Positions 55,557-64,000 of a stretch of DNA of 64,000 nt are shown piece after piece. Below the pieces are notes generated by a model. It saw nothing but the letters and a program-made list of their open reading frames with translations, had not been told where the DNA came from and did not search any database. Numbering within the stretch: position 1 is the first letter of the stretch; each line of letters starts with the position of its first letter. This DNA is from Bacillus thuringiensis (GTDB taxonomy: Bacteria; Bacillota; Bacilli; Bacillales; Bacillaceae_G), in contig NZ_CP012099.1 in NCBI RefSeq assembly GCF_001182785.1, positions 4,400,501-4,464,500 on the forward strand, in the 5' to 3' direction. The translations under genes and the position numbers were made by a program.

Positions 55557-56057
55557 TTACTTTGCAGATTTAGCTGCTTCTAATGCTGCTTCATAGTTTG
55601 GATGGCTTGTACCTTCGCCTACGTATTCTACGTAAACTACTTTGTCATTACTATCTACTACGAATACTGCACGAGCAAGTAAACGAAGTTCTTTCATTAC
55701 TAAGCCGTAAGCTTCACCGAATGAAAGGTCACGGTGGTCAGAAAGTGTTACAACATTTTCTAAACCGTTTGCTGCACACCAGCGTTTTTGAGCGAATGGT
55801 AAATCAGCGCTAATTGTTAATACTTTCGCGTTTTCAATACCTGCTGCATCTTGGTTAAAACGACGTGTTTGTGCATCACACACACCTGTGTCGATTGAAG
55901 GTACAACACTAATTAATTTTACTTCGCCTTTGTATGTTTCTAAACTTACTGGAGATAAGTCGTTTGCTAATACTTGGAAGTTTGGCGCTTGATCGCCAAC
56001 TTTAACTTCTGTTCCAACTAAAGTCATTGGATTACCTTTAAAAGTTACGTTTGCCAC
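55557..56057 (-). CDS. tpx: Thiol peroxidase
   Basis: Tpx reduces alkyl and lipid peroxides with thioredoxin. It is an atypical 2-Cys peroxiredoxin of 166 residues: peroxidatic Cys60 in [16 protein letters not shown] and resolving Cys94 in RWCAANGLE. Gene order matches B. subtilis ytxK-tpx-ytfJ. Confidence 0.96.
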   Translation of the reverse strand: MANVTFKGNPMTLVGTEVKVGDQAPNFQVLANDLSPVSLETYKGEVKLISVVPSIDTGVCDAQTRRFNQDAAGIENAKVLTISADLPFAQKRWCAANGLENVVTLSDHRDLSFGEAYGLVMKELRLLARAVFVVDSNDKVVYVEYVGEGTSHPNYEAALEAAKSAK

Positions 56058-56191
56058 TTGAAAATCCTCCCTTATTTAAACAAAATATGTACAATGTAAA
56101 TGATAGTTTGTCCCTATCGATAATGCAAATAAAATCGCTTTATTTACAAAAAAATAAAAGAAGCTAACCTATTGATTAGCTTCTTTATTCG

Positions 56192-56587
56192 TTAAATTTG
56201 AAATTCAGGATCATCTTCTTTTCGTTTATCCATCATTTCTTTCACTTTATCAACAGCTTGTGGCGCTAATTCAATTATTTTATCGATGACATGCGTTTGC
56301 TTATCTAAGTGCAATACTTTCACACCATCTCCATTTATAACAAGAAAGGCAACAGGATTAATAGAAACTCCTCCTCCACTTCCTCCGCCAAATGGATGAC
56401 GGCCTGAATGTTCTACTCTACCAAATTCACTTCCACCAGCAGCAAATCCGAAACTTACTTTCGAAACTGTAAGAATTACACTTCCATCTGCCGCTTTAAT
56501 TGGGTCACCCACAATTGTATTTACATCAGTCATTTGTTTTAAATGCTGCATTGCGGTTGTCATTAAACCTTGAATTGGATGGTCCAT
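56192..56587 (-). CDS. ytfJ: GerW family sporulation protein YtfJ
   Basis: A 131-residue protein of the GerW family, required for normal spore germination or cortex-related steps in some bacilli. It has the Gly-rich core FGGGSGGGVSINPVAFLVI and the HPIQGLMTTAMQHLKQMTDV start. The gene lies 12 bases after ytfI, suggesting one operon. Confidence 0.88.
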   Translation of the reverse strand: MDHPIQGLMTTAMQHLKQMTDVNTIVGDPIKAADGSVILTVSKVSFGFAAGGSEFGRVEHSGRHPFGGGSGGGVSINPVAFLVINGDGVKVLHLDKQTHVIDKIIELAPQAVDKVKEMMDKRKEDDPEFQI

Positions 56588-56599
56588 TCTATATCCCCC

Positions 56600-57229
56600 C
56601 TATGCTTGAACAGAGTTTTTTTCCATGCCAGATCTTTGCTGCCTCATAAATATGAGTAATTTCACCGCTGTTTTTACAGTACGGAATATACGAAAAGATG
56701 CTGTTAACTCACATCTCGATGCAAATCCCTTCCCTTGAAAAACAGGTGTAATTTCAAATTCTGGTACGTCAACAATATGCATATATTGTCCGACAACTCC
56801 AGCAGCCATTCCTTTTGTCCCCCATGCATATCCAGTGACAATTCCAGTACTAGCTGCGTCGCCTGCTCCAATTTGTGTATGCCATCTCCAACCATTGATT
56901 TTCACTCGTTTGAGAAAATCTTTAACGATAGTATGAACGTCTTGAAGCTTTTTTATCAGTTCACCTATGCTGTCAAGTTGCGCCATAATTTTATTATCTA
57001 GTCCGCCGTCCTTTTCAGCTTTTTCGATTTTTTGTCCTGTCTTTTTCTGCTGTTTTTCAATTCTTTCCAACACGTCAAATGTATATCGAATCATCCATAT
57101 TTTCACTTGAAATAAACATTGCTTTTCCATTTCTGAATATAAAAATGTCACCTTAAGCGATATTTTCGACAATAGTATAAGCAAAATAAAAAGGAGAAGA
57201 ATTATTATTCCAATTACGAGCCACTTCAT
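56600..57229 (-). CDS. ytfI: DUF2953 protein YtfI
   Basis: A 209-residue protein with an N-terminal membrane helix (WLVIGIIILLLFILLILL) and a domain of DUF2953 type with NGWRWHTQIGAGDAASTGIV. I start at the ATG at 57229, 8 bases after AAAGGA; the ATG at 57238 overlaps that site. It is made with YtfJ, and a sporulation role is inferred from that pairing. Confidence 0.8.
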   Translation of the reverse strand: MKWLVIGIIILLLFILLILLSKISLKVTFLYSEMEKQCLFQVKIWMIRYTFDVLERIEKQQKKTGQKIEKAEKDGGLDNKIMAQLDSIGELIKKLQDVHTIVKDFLKRVKINGWRWHTQIGAGDAASTGIVTGYAWGTKGMAAGVVGQYMHIVDVPEFEITPVFQGKGFASRCELTASFRIFRTVKTAVKLLIFMRQQRSGMEKNSVQA

Positions 57230-57370
57230 ACGTATCATCCTTTCACTCCGTACCCATTATCGACAAGTTTATTCATCATTAAACAGAGTTCCATAAGATT
57301 GAATATAAAAATTTTTCTAAAAATAAAAAGGTATTTTGACAATTTGTATCGAAATATATTATTTGAACAT

Positions 57371-57400
57371 ATCATCAGGGAACGGACTCTAATGATATGT
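57371..57400 (+). other. Leader hairpin of nadK
   Basis: ACATATCAT and ATGATATGT form a perfect 9-bp stem about 45 bases before the NAD kinase start. It may be a structured leader or an operator; there is no T-run. Confidence 0.4.
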
Positions 57401-57443
57401 AGCACGAAAAACAGAAAATTTAACTGCAGTGGAGGGATACATA

Positions 57444-58247
57444 ATGGCAGATCGTCGCAATTTATTTTTCTTTTATGGTGATGACAAAGCAACGCTCGTT
57501 GAAAAAATGAAACCAATCTATCGTATTTTAGAAGAGAATGGATTTACCATATTAGATCATCCAAAAAATGCAAACGCTATCGTCAGTGTTGGAGATGATG
57601 CAACCTTCTTACAAGCCGTTCGTAAAACTGGTTTTAGGGAAGATTGCTTATACGCAGGGATTTCTACGAAAGATGAAACTTCGTTCTACTGCGATTTCCA
57701 CATTGATCACGTTGATACAGCCCTTCAAGAAATTACAAAAAATGAAATTGAAGTGCGAAAATATCCAACAATTCAGGTAGATGTAGATCATGGTACATCT
57801 TTCTATTGTTTAAATGAGTTCTCATTACGTTCTAGCATTATTAAAACATTCGTTGTAGATGTTCACGTTGATGATTTATACTTCGAAACATTTAGAGGGG
57901 ACGGTTTAGTTGTTTCTACCCCAACAGGAAGTACAGCTTACAATAAATCATTGCATGGTGCAGTTGTTGACCCACTTATTCCATGTTTCCAAGTAAGCGA
58001 ACTAGCATCTTTAAACAACAACACTTATCGTACGCTCGGTTCACCGTTCATTTTAAATCATAAGCGTACATTAACTTTAAAACTAAGACCAGACGGTAAC
58101 GATTATCCTGTTATCGGCATGGATAACGAAGCGCTTAGCATTAAACAAGTTGAAAAAGCTGTTGTACGCTTAAGCGATAAACAAATTAAAACAGTTAAAT
58201 TAAAAAACAATTCTTTCTGGGAAAAAGTACAGAGAACGTTTTTATAG
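57444..58247 (+). CDS. nadK: NAD kinase (second isoform, YtdI type)
   Basis: NAD kinase makes NADP from NAD. The 267-residue protein has the kinase motif as SVGDDATFLQAVR, the Bacillus NadK2 version of GGDGT, then the NE(F)SLRSS segment and the glycine-rich DGLVVSTPTGSTAY. The ATG at 57444 lies 7 bases after GGAGGG. Bacilli carry two NAD kinases; location next to ytfI supports the YtdI isoform. Confidence 0.92.
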   Translation: MADRRNLFFFYGDDKATLVEKMKPIYRILEENGFTILDHPKNANAIVSVGDDATFLQAVRKTGFREDCLYAGISTKDETSFYCDFHIDHVDTALQEITKNEIEVRKYPTIQVDVDHGTSFYCLNEFSLRSSIIKTFVVDVHVDDLYFETFRGDGLVVSTPTGSTAYNKSLHGAVVDPLIPCFQVSELASLNNNTYRTLGSPFILNHKRTLTLKLRPDGNDYPVIGMDNEALSIKQVEKAVVRLSDKQIKTVKLKNNSFWEKVQRTFL

Positions 58248-58253
58248 GATTAA

Positions 58254-58295
58254 AATAACCGCAGAATTATGGGATCCCATAATTCTGCGGTTATT
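58254..58295. terminator. nadK terminator, 42-base perfect palindrome
   Basis: Two 21-base arms meet at GGGATCCC without a loop (58254-58274 with 58275-58295). It can act for both strands. Confidence 0.88.
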
Positions 58296-58364
58296 TATTT
58301 CTCTAACTATTAGTTGCTATTTTTGTCAGTAAGTCGATATATTTCAATAATTGCTCATATATTT

Positions 58365-59933
58365 TCACATACCTTTTCTATAGACAACTTGGCCATCTAT
58401 TACGGTCATTTCTGCTTGTACTTCTTTTATTTCTTCTGCCTCAATTTCAAAAATATTGCGGTCTAATATTGTAAAGTCTGCTTCATATCCTTTTGTAATT
58501 TGTCCTCGCTTCGCTTCTTTTCCGATTGCATAGGCACTTCCTGTTGTAAATAGAGAAACAGCCTCATATACCGTTAATCTTTCCTCAGGCATATAGCATA
58601 CACCGTCAATAAAACTTCTACGTGTAACAGCGCTATATATGCCTAAAAATGGATTTACTTGTTCAATAGGAGCATCTGAGCCACCATTACAATGTAGTCC
58701 TGCTTCCAGCAATGTCTTCCAAGCATACGCATAACGAAGACGGTGTTCTCCCAGTTTTTCAATGACTGACGGAAAATCTGATGAAAGAAAGACTGGCTGT
58801 ATATCAATAATGGCTTGCAAGTTTTTCATTCTTTCAATCAACTCTTCACGAGCAAGCTGACAATGAATAATGCGGTCACGTAACCCTTCTGCTGGTGGAT
58901 ATAATTCGAGTGCATCAATGACATATTCAAGCGATAAGTCACCGATAGTATGAATCGCAACTGGCATATGTAAGTCTCGTGCTTTCTTCACTAATTCTGC
59001 AAGTTCTTCACGTGAGAAAATTGCAATCCCATTCGTTTCCTTTGCATCTTCATACGGTTCACTTAATAATGCTGTTCTTCCGCCAAAAGAGCCGTCAGAA
59101 AAGATTTTCATTGCCCCAAATTCAATATAATGTTCATTTTCATATTCTTTTCGTTCATGTGCTACTTCATGATGAACGAGCAAATGGGCTTTAAATGGCA
59201 TTTCTTTTATAACGTGAGAAAACGCATTATGCGTTTTTCTAAAACCACCATAGTAATTTAAATCTTCCGTATGTCCGCCAATGAGGCCGTATTGCCAACA
59301 ATCTTTAATCGCTGTTTGCAAAGCTCTTTGTAAATACGCTTCATCAATTTCAGGCTGAACATGTTTAATTAATTCTTGTCCTTGTTCATATAAAAGTCCT
59401 GTTAACTTATTTGATGAATCCCTGCCGATTTTCCCGCCTTTTGGATTTTGCATCGCTTCTGTTATGTTCGCTTCTTGCAGTATGTATGAATTCACCCATG
59501 TAACGTGACGACAAACTCGCTTTAATAAAATGGGATGTTCCTTCGAAATTTCATCTAAATCACGCGCATGAACATTTTTCGTATCTGTAAAGTTATTTTC
59601 ATTCCATCCTTCTCCAATAATCCAAGATCCCTTTGGAGCTTCTTCCACTCGCTTCTGGACAAGAGTAAGCACTTCTTTGTAAGATGTACAATTTGATAAA
59701 TCTAGACGGAGTAACCTCTCTCCATGACCAATAAGATGCATATGACTATCAACGAGACCTGGGATCATTGTTTTGCCTTCTAAATCATACAATTTCCCCA
59801 CCGAATATTGGGCTTCTAGCTCTTCTTTACTCCCAATATCAACGATTATGCCGTTTTCAACGTAAATCGCATCCGCTGTTTCAGTTTCTTCCTTCATCGT
59901 GTAAATAGTGCCGCCGTACCAAATTTCTCCCAT
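58365..59933 (-). CDS. YtcJ-like amidohydrolase
   Basis: A 522-residue metal-dependent amidohydrolase with the HxH motif VDSHMHLIGHG and later metal ligands in VAIHTIGDL and GGSDAPIEQVNPF. The family includes enzymes acting on N-acyl amides and formamides; the true substrate is unknown. The ATG at 59933 lies 9 bases after GAGGAG; the ORF to 59999 overlaps the upstream gene's terminator. Confidence 0.88.
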   Translation of the reverse strand: MGEIWYGGTIYTMKEETETADAIYVENGIIVDIGSKEELEAQYSVGKLYDLEGKTMIPGLVDSHMHLIGHGERLLRLDLSNCTSYKEVLTLVQKRVEEAPKGSWIIGEGWNENNFTDTKNVHARDLDEISKEHPILLKRVCRHVTWVNSYILQEANITEAMQNPKGGKIGRDSSNKLTGLLYEQGQELIKHVQPEIDEAYLQRALQTAIKDCWQYGLIGGHTEDLNYYGGFRKTHNAFSHVIKEMPFKAHLLVHHEVAHERKEYENEHYIEFGAMKIFSDGSFGGRTALLSEPYEDAKETNGIAIFSREELAELVKKARDLHMPVAIHTIGDLSLEYVIDALELYPPAEGLRDRIIHCQLAREELIERMKNLQAIIDIQPVFLSSDFPSVIEKLGEHRLRYAYAWKTLLEAGLHCNGGSDAPIEQVNPFLGIYSAVTRRSFIDGVCYMPEERLTVYEAVSLFTTGSAYAIGKEAKRGQITKGYEADFTILDRNIFEIEAEEIKEVQAEMTVIDGQVVYRKGM

Positions 59934-59964
59934 ATATTTCATCTCCTCTACTTTATTGTATAGA

Positions 59965-59995
59965 AAAAAGCACCATTTCAAAACATGGTGCTTTT
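59965..59995 (-). terminator. Terminator of the VOC gene
   Basis: The stem AAAAAGCACCAT / ATGGTGCTTTT just after the VOC stop, with T residues on the minus strand. Confidence 0.88.
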
Positions 59996-60002
59996 CCAAA
60001 AA

Positions 60003-60434
60003 TTACTTTTGTTCAGTAGTAGACGTTGTAACTTGCCATTCAATATTAAATTTATCTTTTACTTGTCCGTATGCTGGGCTCCAGAATGTTTCTTGAAGTG
60101 GCATGATAACCTCTCCACCTTCTTGTAACTTATCGAATACTTCTTTTGCTTTTTCTGCATTACTAATTTGAATTGCGATTGTTACTTGAGATCCGATTGC
60201 ATGCCCTTGACCTGGGAATGTATCAGAAATCATAAGATCCGTATTACCAACTTTTAAAGTAGCGTGTAAAACGCGCTCTTTCGCTTCAGCTGGAATCGGG
60301 TATTCTGGATTTTCAGGCATGTCACCAAAAGTTTGCATGACTTCTACTTTTGCATCTAAAGCCTCTTTATAAAACTGTACAGCTTCTTGCCCACTACCAT
60401 CTAAAACTAAGTACGGATTAATACCTAAAATCAT
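60003..60434 (-). CDS. VOC family protein (PhnB-like)
   Basis: A 143-residue glyoxalase/bleomycin-resistance-fold protein of the PhnB-like group: INPYLVLDGSGQEAVQFYKE at the N-terminus and FWSPAYGQVKDKFNIEWQV at the C-terminus, with the DPFGxxW-like motif altered. Function unknown. Its promoter carries a LexA-type box, so it may be induced by DNA damage. Confidence 0.88.
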   Translation of the reverse strand: MILGINPYLVLDGSGQEAVQFYKEALDAKVEVMQTFGDMPENPEYPIPAEAKERVLHATLKVGNTDLMISDTFPGQGHAIGSQVTIAIQISNAEKAKEVFDKLQEGGEVIMPLQETFWSPAYGQVKDKFNIEWQVTTSTTEQK

Positions 60435-60464
60435 ACGGACACCTCTTTTTTAAGTTTATAAAAT

Positions 60465-60512
60465 CGAACTTGTGTTCGTTTTTATATTATCATTGTTTTG
60501 CATTTCATTCAA
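60465..60512 (-). promoter_or_regulatory. VOC gene promoter with LexA-type box
   Basis: TTGAAT (60507-60512) and TAATAT (60484-60489) are 17 bases apart on the minus strand. CGAACACAAGTTCG at 60465-60478 begins 5 bases after the -10 and covers the transcription start. Both half sites CGAAC and GTTCG match the Bacillus LexA (DinR) box. Confidence 0.65.
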
Positions 60513-60536
60513 CTATTTACTTCACTGTTTTCAAAA

Positions 60537-62123
60537 TTATTTTGACGGAATCTCCATCTCTTGTTTTCTAAGTTCAATACGGCGAATTTTTCCAGAAATC
60601 GTTTTTGGTAGTTCATCTACAAATTCAATTTTGCGAGGGTATTTATATGGTGCAGTGAGTTCTTTGACGTGTTGTTGGAGTGTTGGAATTAAAGTTTCTT
60701 CGTTCTTTTCTATATTCTCTCTTAATACGATAAATGCCTTCACGACACTTCCGCGAATTTCATCAGGACTTGCGACAACCGCACATTCTCTTACATAAGG
60801 ATGTTTTACAAGCGCATCCTCTACTTCAAACGGCCCGATTGTATAACCAGAGCTAATAATGATATCATCACCACGTCCTTCAAACCAAAAGTAGCCGTCT
60901 TCATCTTTCTTCGCTTTATCACCTGTAATATAATAGTCACCGCGGAATTGCATCGCTGTACGCTCATCGTCTTTATAATATTGTTTAAAGAGGGCCGGCG
61001 TTTCAATGTGAACTGCAATATCACCAACTTCGCCTACTTTAACTGGAATACCTTCCTCATTTACGATATCGACATGGTTACCTGGCGTTGGTTTCCCCAT
61101 TGATCCTGGTCTAATATCCATCCCTTTCATTACACCAACAAGTAGTGTATTTTCCGTTTGCCCATAGCCGTCTCTTACTGTAATATCAAAGTGCTTTTGG
61201 AATGTTCCAATGACTTCTCTATTTAACGGCTCACCTGCGGATACAGCGCTATGTAACGCCTCTAAATTGTACTCGCTTAAATCTTCTACCTTTGCCATTA
61301 ATCTATACTCAGTCGGTGTACAACAAAGCACATTCACCTTATTATCGTCTAATAAATTTAAATACGTTTTCGGTTCAAACTTACCGTTGTATACAAATCC
61401 TGTTGCCCCTGAACCGAGAGTTGCTAAAAACGGGCTCCAAATCCACTTTTGCCACCCTGGGCTAGCCGTTGCCCATACAACATCATTCTCTTCAATTCCG
61501 AGCCAATTTGGGGCGCTTGTACGTAAATGAGCGTATGCCCACGCGTGCGTATGAACGACACCTTTCGGGTTTCCTGTCGTCCCTGACGTGTAAGATAAAA
61601 AGACCATATCTTCTTTATCTGTTTTCGCCATTTCTAACATGTCACTTTCTGTTTCTAATGCTGTCTTTAAATTGATCCATCCGTCTACTGACTGCTCGCT
61701 CAGGACGAATTTTTGAAGAGATTCCATTGCTTCTATATCATCAAACTGTCCAATGTACGGCTCATAGCTTACTATCGCTTTTACTTCGCCATGTCCAATT
61801 CGATATTCGATATCTTTTTTACGCAACATTTCCGAACTTGGAATTACGACAAATCCCGCTTTAATCGCAGCGATATACGTCATGTACGCTTCAATTAAGC
61901 GCGGCATCATAATAAGGAGCTTGTCCCCTTTTTGTAAGCCACTTTTTATAAAAGCGTTTCCAATTTTATTTGCACCTTGCATTAATTCAAAATATGTAAC
62001 TTCTCGTCTATTCCCTTTATCATCTTGCCAAATTAAAGCAAGCTTCTCTTTATCGTCTGTATATTTCTCTATTTCTGAAACTAAATTATAAGATGGTGGT
62101 GCCAACAATTCCTCTCTCTTCAT
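60537..62123 (-). CDS. Acyl-CoA synthetase (AMP-forming)
   Basis: A 528-residue member of the acyl-adenylate family. The AMP loop is YTSGTTGNPKGVVHTH, the Gly-rich DGYGQTEN(T) and TGDKAKKDEDGYFWFEGR follow, and the acyl-lysine is in PKTISGKIRRIEL near the C-terminus. It resembles medium-chain or acetate-type acyl-CoA synthetases (YtcI position). The ATG at 62123 lies 6 bases after GGAGG. Substrate length cannot be read. Confidence 0.88.
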   Translation of the reverse strand: MKREELLAPPSYNLVSEIEKYTDDKEKLALIWQDDKGNRREVTYFELMQGANKIGNAFIKSGLQKGDKLLIMMPRLIEAYMTYIAAIKAGFVVIPSSEMLRKKDIEYRIGHGEVKAIVSYEPYIGQFDDIEAMESLQKFVLSEQSVDGWINLKTALETESDMLEMAKTDKEDMVFLSYTSGTTGNPKGVVHTHAWAYAHLRTSAPNWLGIEENDVVWATASPGWQKWIWSPFLATLGSGATGFVYNGKFEPKTYLNLLDDNKVNVLCCTPTEYRLMAKVEDLSEYNLEALHSAVSAGEPLNREVIGTFQKHFDITVRDGYGQTENTLLVGVMKGMDIRPGSMGKPTPGNHVDIVNEEGIPVKVGEVGDIAVHIETPALFKQYYKDDERTAMQFRGDYYITGDKAKKDEDGYFWFEGRGDDIIISSGYTIGPFEVEDALVKHPYVRECAVVASPDEIRGSVVKAFIVLRENIEKNEETLIPTLQQHVKELTAPYKYPRKIEFVDELPKTISGKIRRIELRKQEMEIPSK

Positions 62124-62252
62124 AAACATCCTCCTTTTTCTTTATGCCTCCCTTATATAATAAAGAATTTTCAGTAATTTTTGAACCCTCTTCTTTTGAC
62201 AATTTTTTTATGCTTTTGTCGAAATGAATTTATACTAATATGAACAACAAAA

Positions 62253-62280
62253 AGAAAGAGCGGGAAAACCCGCTCTTTCT
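62253..62280 (-). terminator. SASP gene terminator
   Basis: A perfect 12-bp stem AGAAAGAGCGGG / CCCGCTCTTTCT with a 4-base loop and T residues downstream on the minus strand. Confidence 0.92.
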
Positions 62281-62298
62281 AAGCCATCGTATATGGGA

Positions 62299-62493
62299 TT
62301 ATTTTTGGAAACCGCCTAATTGTTGCTCAGCTAGTGAAACTAGACGTTTTGTAATTTCGCCACCAACAGAACCGTTAGCGCGAGATGTTGCATCAGCTCC
62401 AAGTTGAACACCAAACTCTTGAGCGATTTCGTACTTCATTTGATCTAATGCTGCTTGAGCACCAGACACTGCTAATTTATTTGTGCTTGCCAT
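62299..62493 (-). CDS. sspA: Small acid-soluble spore protein, alpha/beta type
   Basis: Alpha/beta SASPs coat spore DNA and are digested at germination. The 64-residue protein has the GPR protease site region [12 protein letters not shown] and the DNA-binding segments [18 protein letters not shown]. The ribosome binding site AAGGAGG is 9 bases upstream. The location next to thiI agrees with sspA, though the paralogue identity is not certain. Confidence 0.93.
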   Translation of the reverse strand: MASTNKLAVSGAQAALDQMKYEIAQEFGVQLGADATSRANGSVGGEITKRLVSLAEQQLGGFQK

Positions 62494-62516
62494 GTTGTAT
62501 CACCTCCTTGTGAGTA

Positions 62517-62547
62517 TAGAGTGTGATAAACAACATGACTTCATACA
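62517..62547 (-). promoter_or_regulatory. Sigma-G-like promoter of the SASP gene
   Basis: On the minus strand TGTATGA (62541-62547) and CACTCTA (62517-62523) are 17 bases apart. Each differs by one base from the forespore sigma-G consensus (TGTATAA, CATTCTA). Confidence 0.65.
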
Positions 62548-62573
62548 TGTTTTAGATATGGTAATTTATGGTT

Positions 62574-63794
<1,221 letters not shown>

Positions 63795-64000
63795 TTACCT
63801 CATCACTTCATATAATTTTGGCATCGTCTCTTTTACAATACCTTCAAATTGTTTTACTTCTTCCATCGTGTTGTCTGGTGCCAAACTAATACGAATAGCG
63901 CTTGCAGCTGCTGCATGCGGCACTCCCATTGACACTAACACTCTGCTCACTTCATTTGCTTTTGAAGAACAGGCAGACTTCGTCGATACATATACACCGT
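63795..64000 (-). CDS. nifZ: Cysteine desulfurase, NifZ type (partial, C-terminal end)
   Basis: The last 68 codons of an IscS/NifS-family enzyme; the rest is beyond the window. The catalytic Cys is in VYVSTKSACSSKANEVS, and the C-terminus has AAAASAIRISLAP and ends in KLYEVMR. It supplies persulfide sulfur to ThiI, with which it forms an operon. Confidence 0.9.
   Translation of the reverse strand, partial: GVYVSTKSACSSKANEVSRVLVSMGVPHAAAASAIRISLAPDNTMEEVKQFEGIVKETMPKLYEVMR

Noticed and set aside
57235..57516. 93-residue minus-strand frame upstream of ytfI
   Set aside because: It overlaps the start of the NAD kinase gene and reads antisense to its leader; no ribosome binding site.

Overview
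The window is a chromosomal segment of a Bacillus cereus-group bacterium (B. cereus, B. thuringiensis or B. anthracis type). Three things support this. The DNA is AT-rich. The gene order follows the Bacillus housekeeping cluster dnaB-nrdR-speD-gapB-coaE-ytaF-mutM-polA-phoRP-mdh-icd-citZ-ytwI/ytvI-fxsA-pyk-pfkA-accAD-malic enzyme-dnaE-ytrHI-nrnA-ytpI-ytoI-ytkL and then ald, argGH, ackA, ytxK, tpx, ytfJI, nadK, sspA, thiI, nifZ. Several intergenic copies of the bcr1 repeat, known only from the B. cereus group, are also present. No rRNA, tRNA, CRISPR array, prophage or transposase gene was seen.

Region 1 (1-16 kb) runs almost entirely on the minus strand: primosome protein DnaB (partial), NrdR, SAM decarboxylase with a structured leader, gluconeogenic GapB with CcpN-type operators, then polA-mutM-ytaF-coaE, phoPR, and the TCA block citZ-icd-mdh. 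Region 2 (16-31 kb) holds YtvI on plus, the glycolytic pair pfkA-pyk, acetyl-CoA carboxylase accDA, a GntR-type regulator, malic enzyme, and DnaE. Region 3 (30-36.7 kb) holds sporulation membrane proteins YtrH/YtrI, NrnA, YtoI, YtkL and an Xaa-Pro peptidase.

Region 4 (36.7-46 kb) is the accessory-like part: lipoproteins, small unknown proteins, an acetyltransferase/cupin pair, and four bcr1 copies within 8.4 kb. One bcr1 copy sits in-frame inside a membrane-protein gene and another breaks a putative sigma-factor-regulator gene. Region 5 (46-64 kb) returns to conserved genes: argGH, ackA, tpx, GerW-type ytfJ, NAD kinase, an acyl-CoA synthetase, a SASP gene with a sigma-G-like promoter, and thiI with the end of its cysteine desulfurase.

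The most unusual stretch is 49.57-50.05 kb, upstream of a YitT-family membrane protein. It has an extended -10 promoter, then four very short ORFs. Two of these encode related 16-residue peptides that differ by synonymous changes as well as replacements. The ORFs alternate with hairpins whose arms are repeated, so that several pairings exclude each other. This looks like a multi-stage leader-peptide attenuator. Other observations are a pseudoknot-capable speD leader, a LexA-type box at the promoter of a VOC-family gene, ARG boxes at argGH, and a small pseudogene with two in-frame stops. Many starts in the list were moved from the longest ORF to the start codon with a well-placed ribosome binding site; several of these are TTG or GTG.
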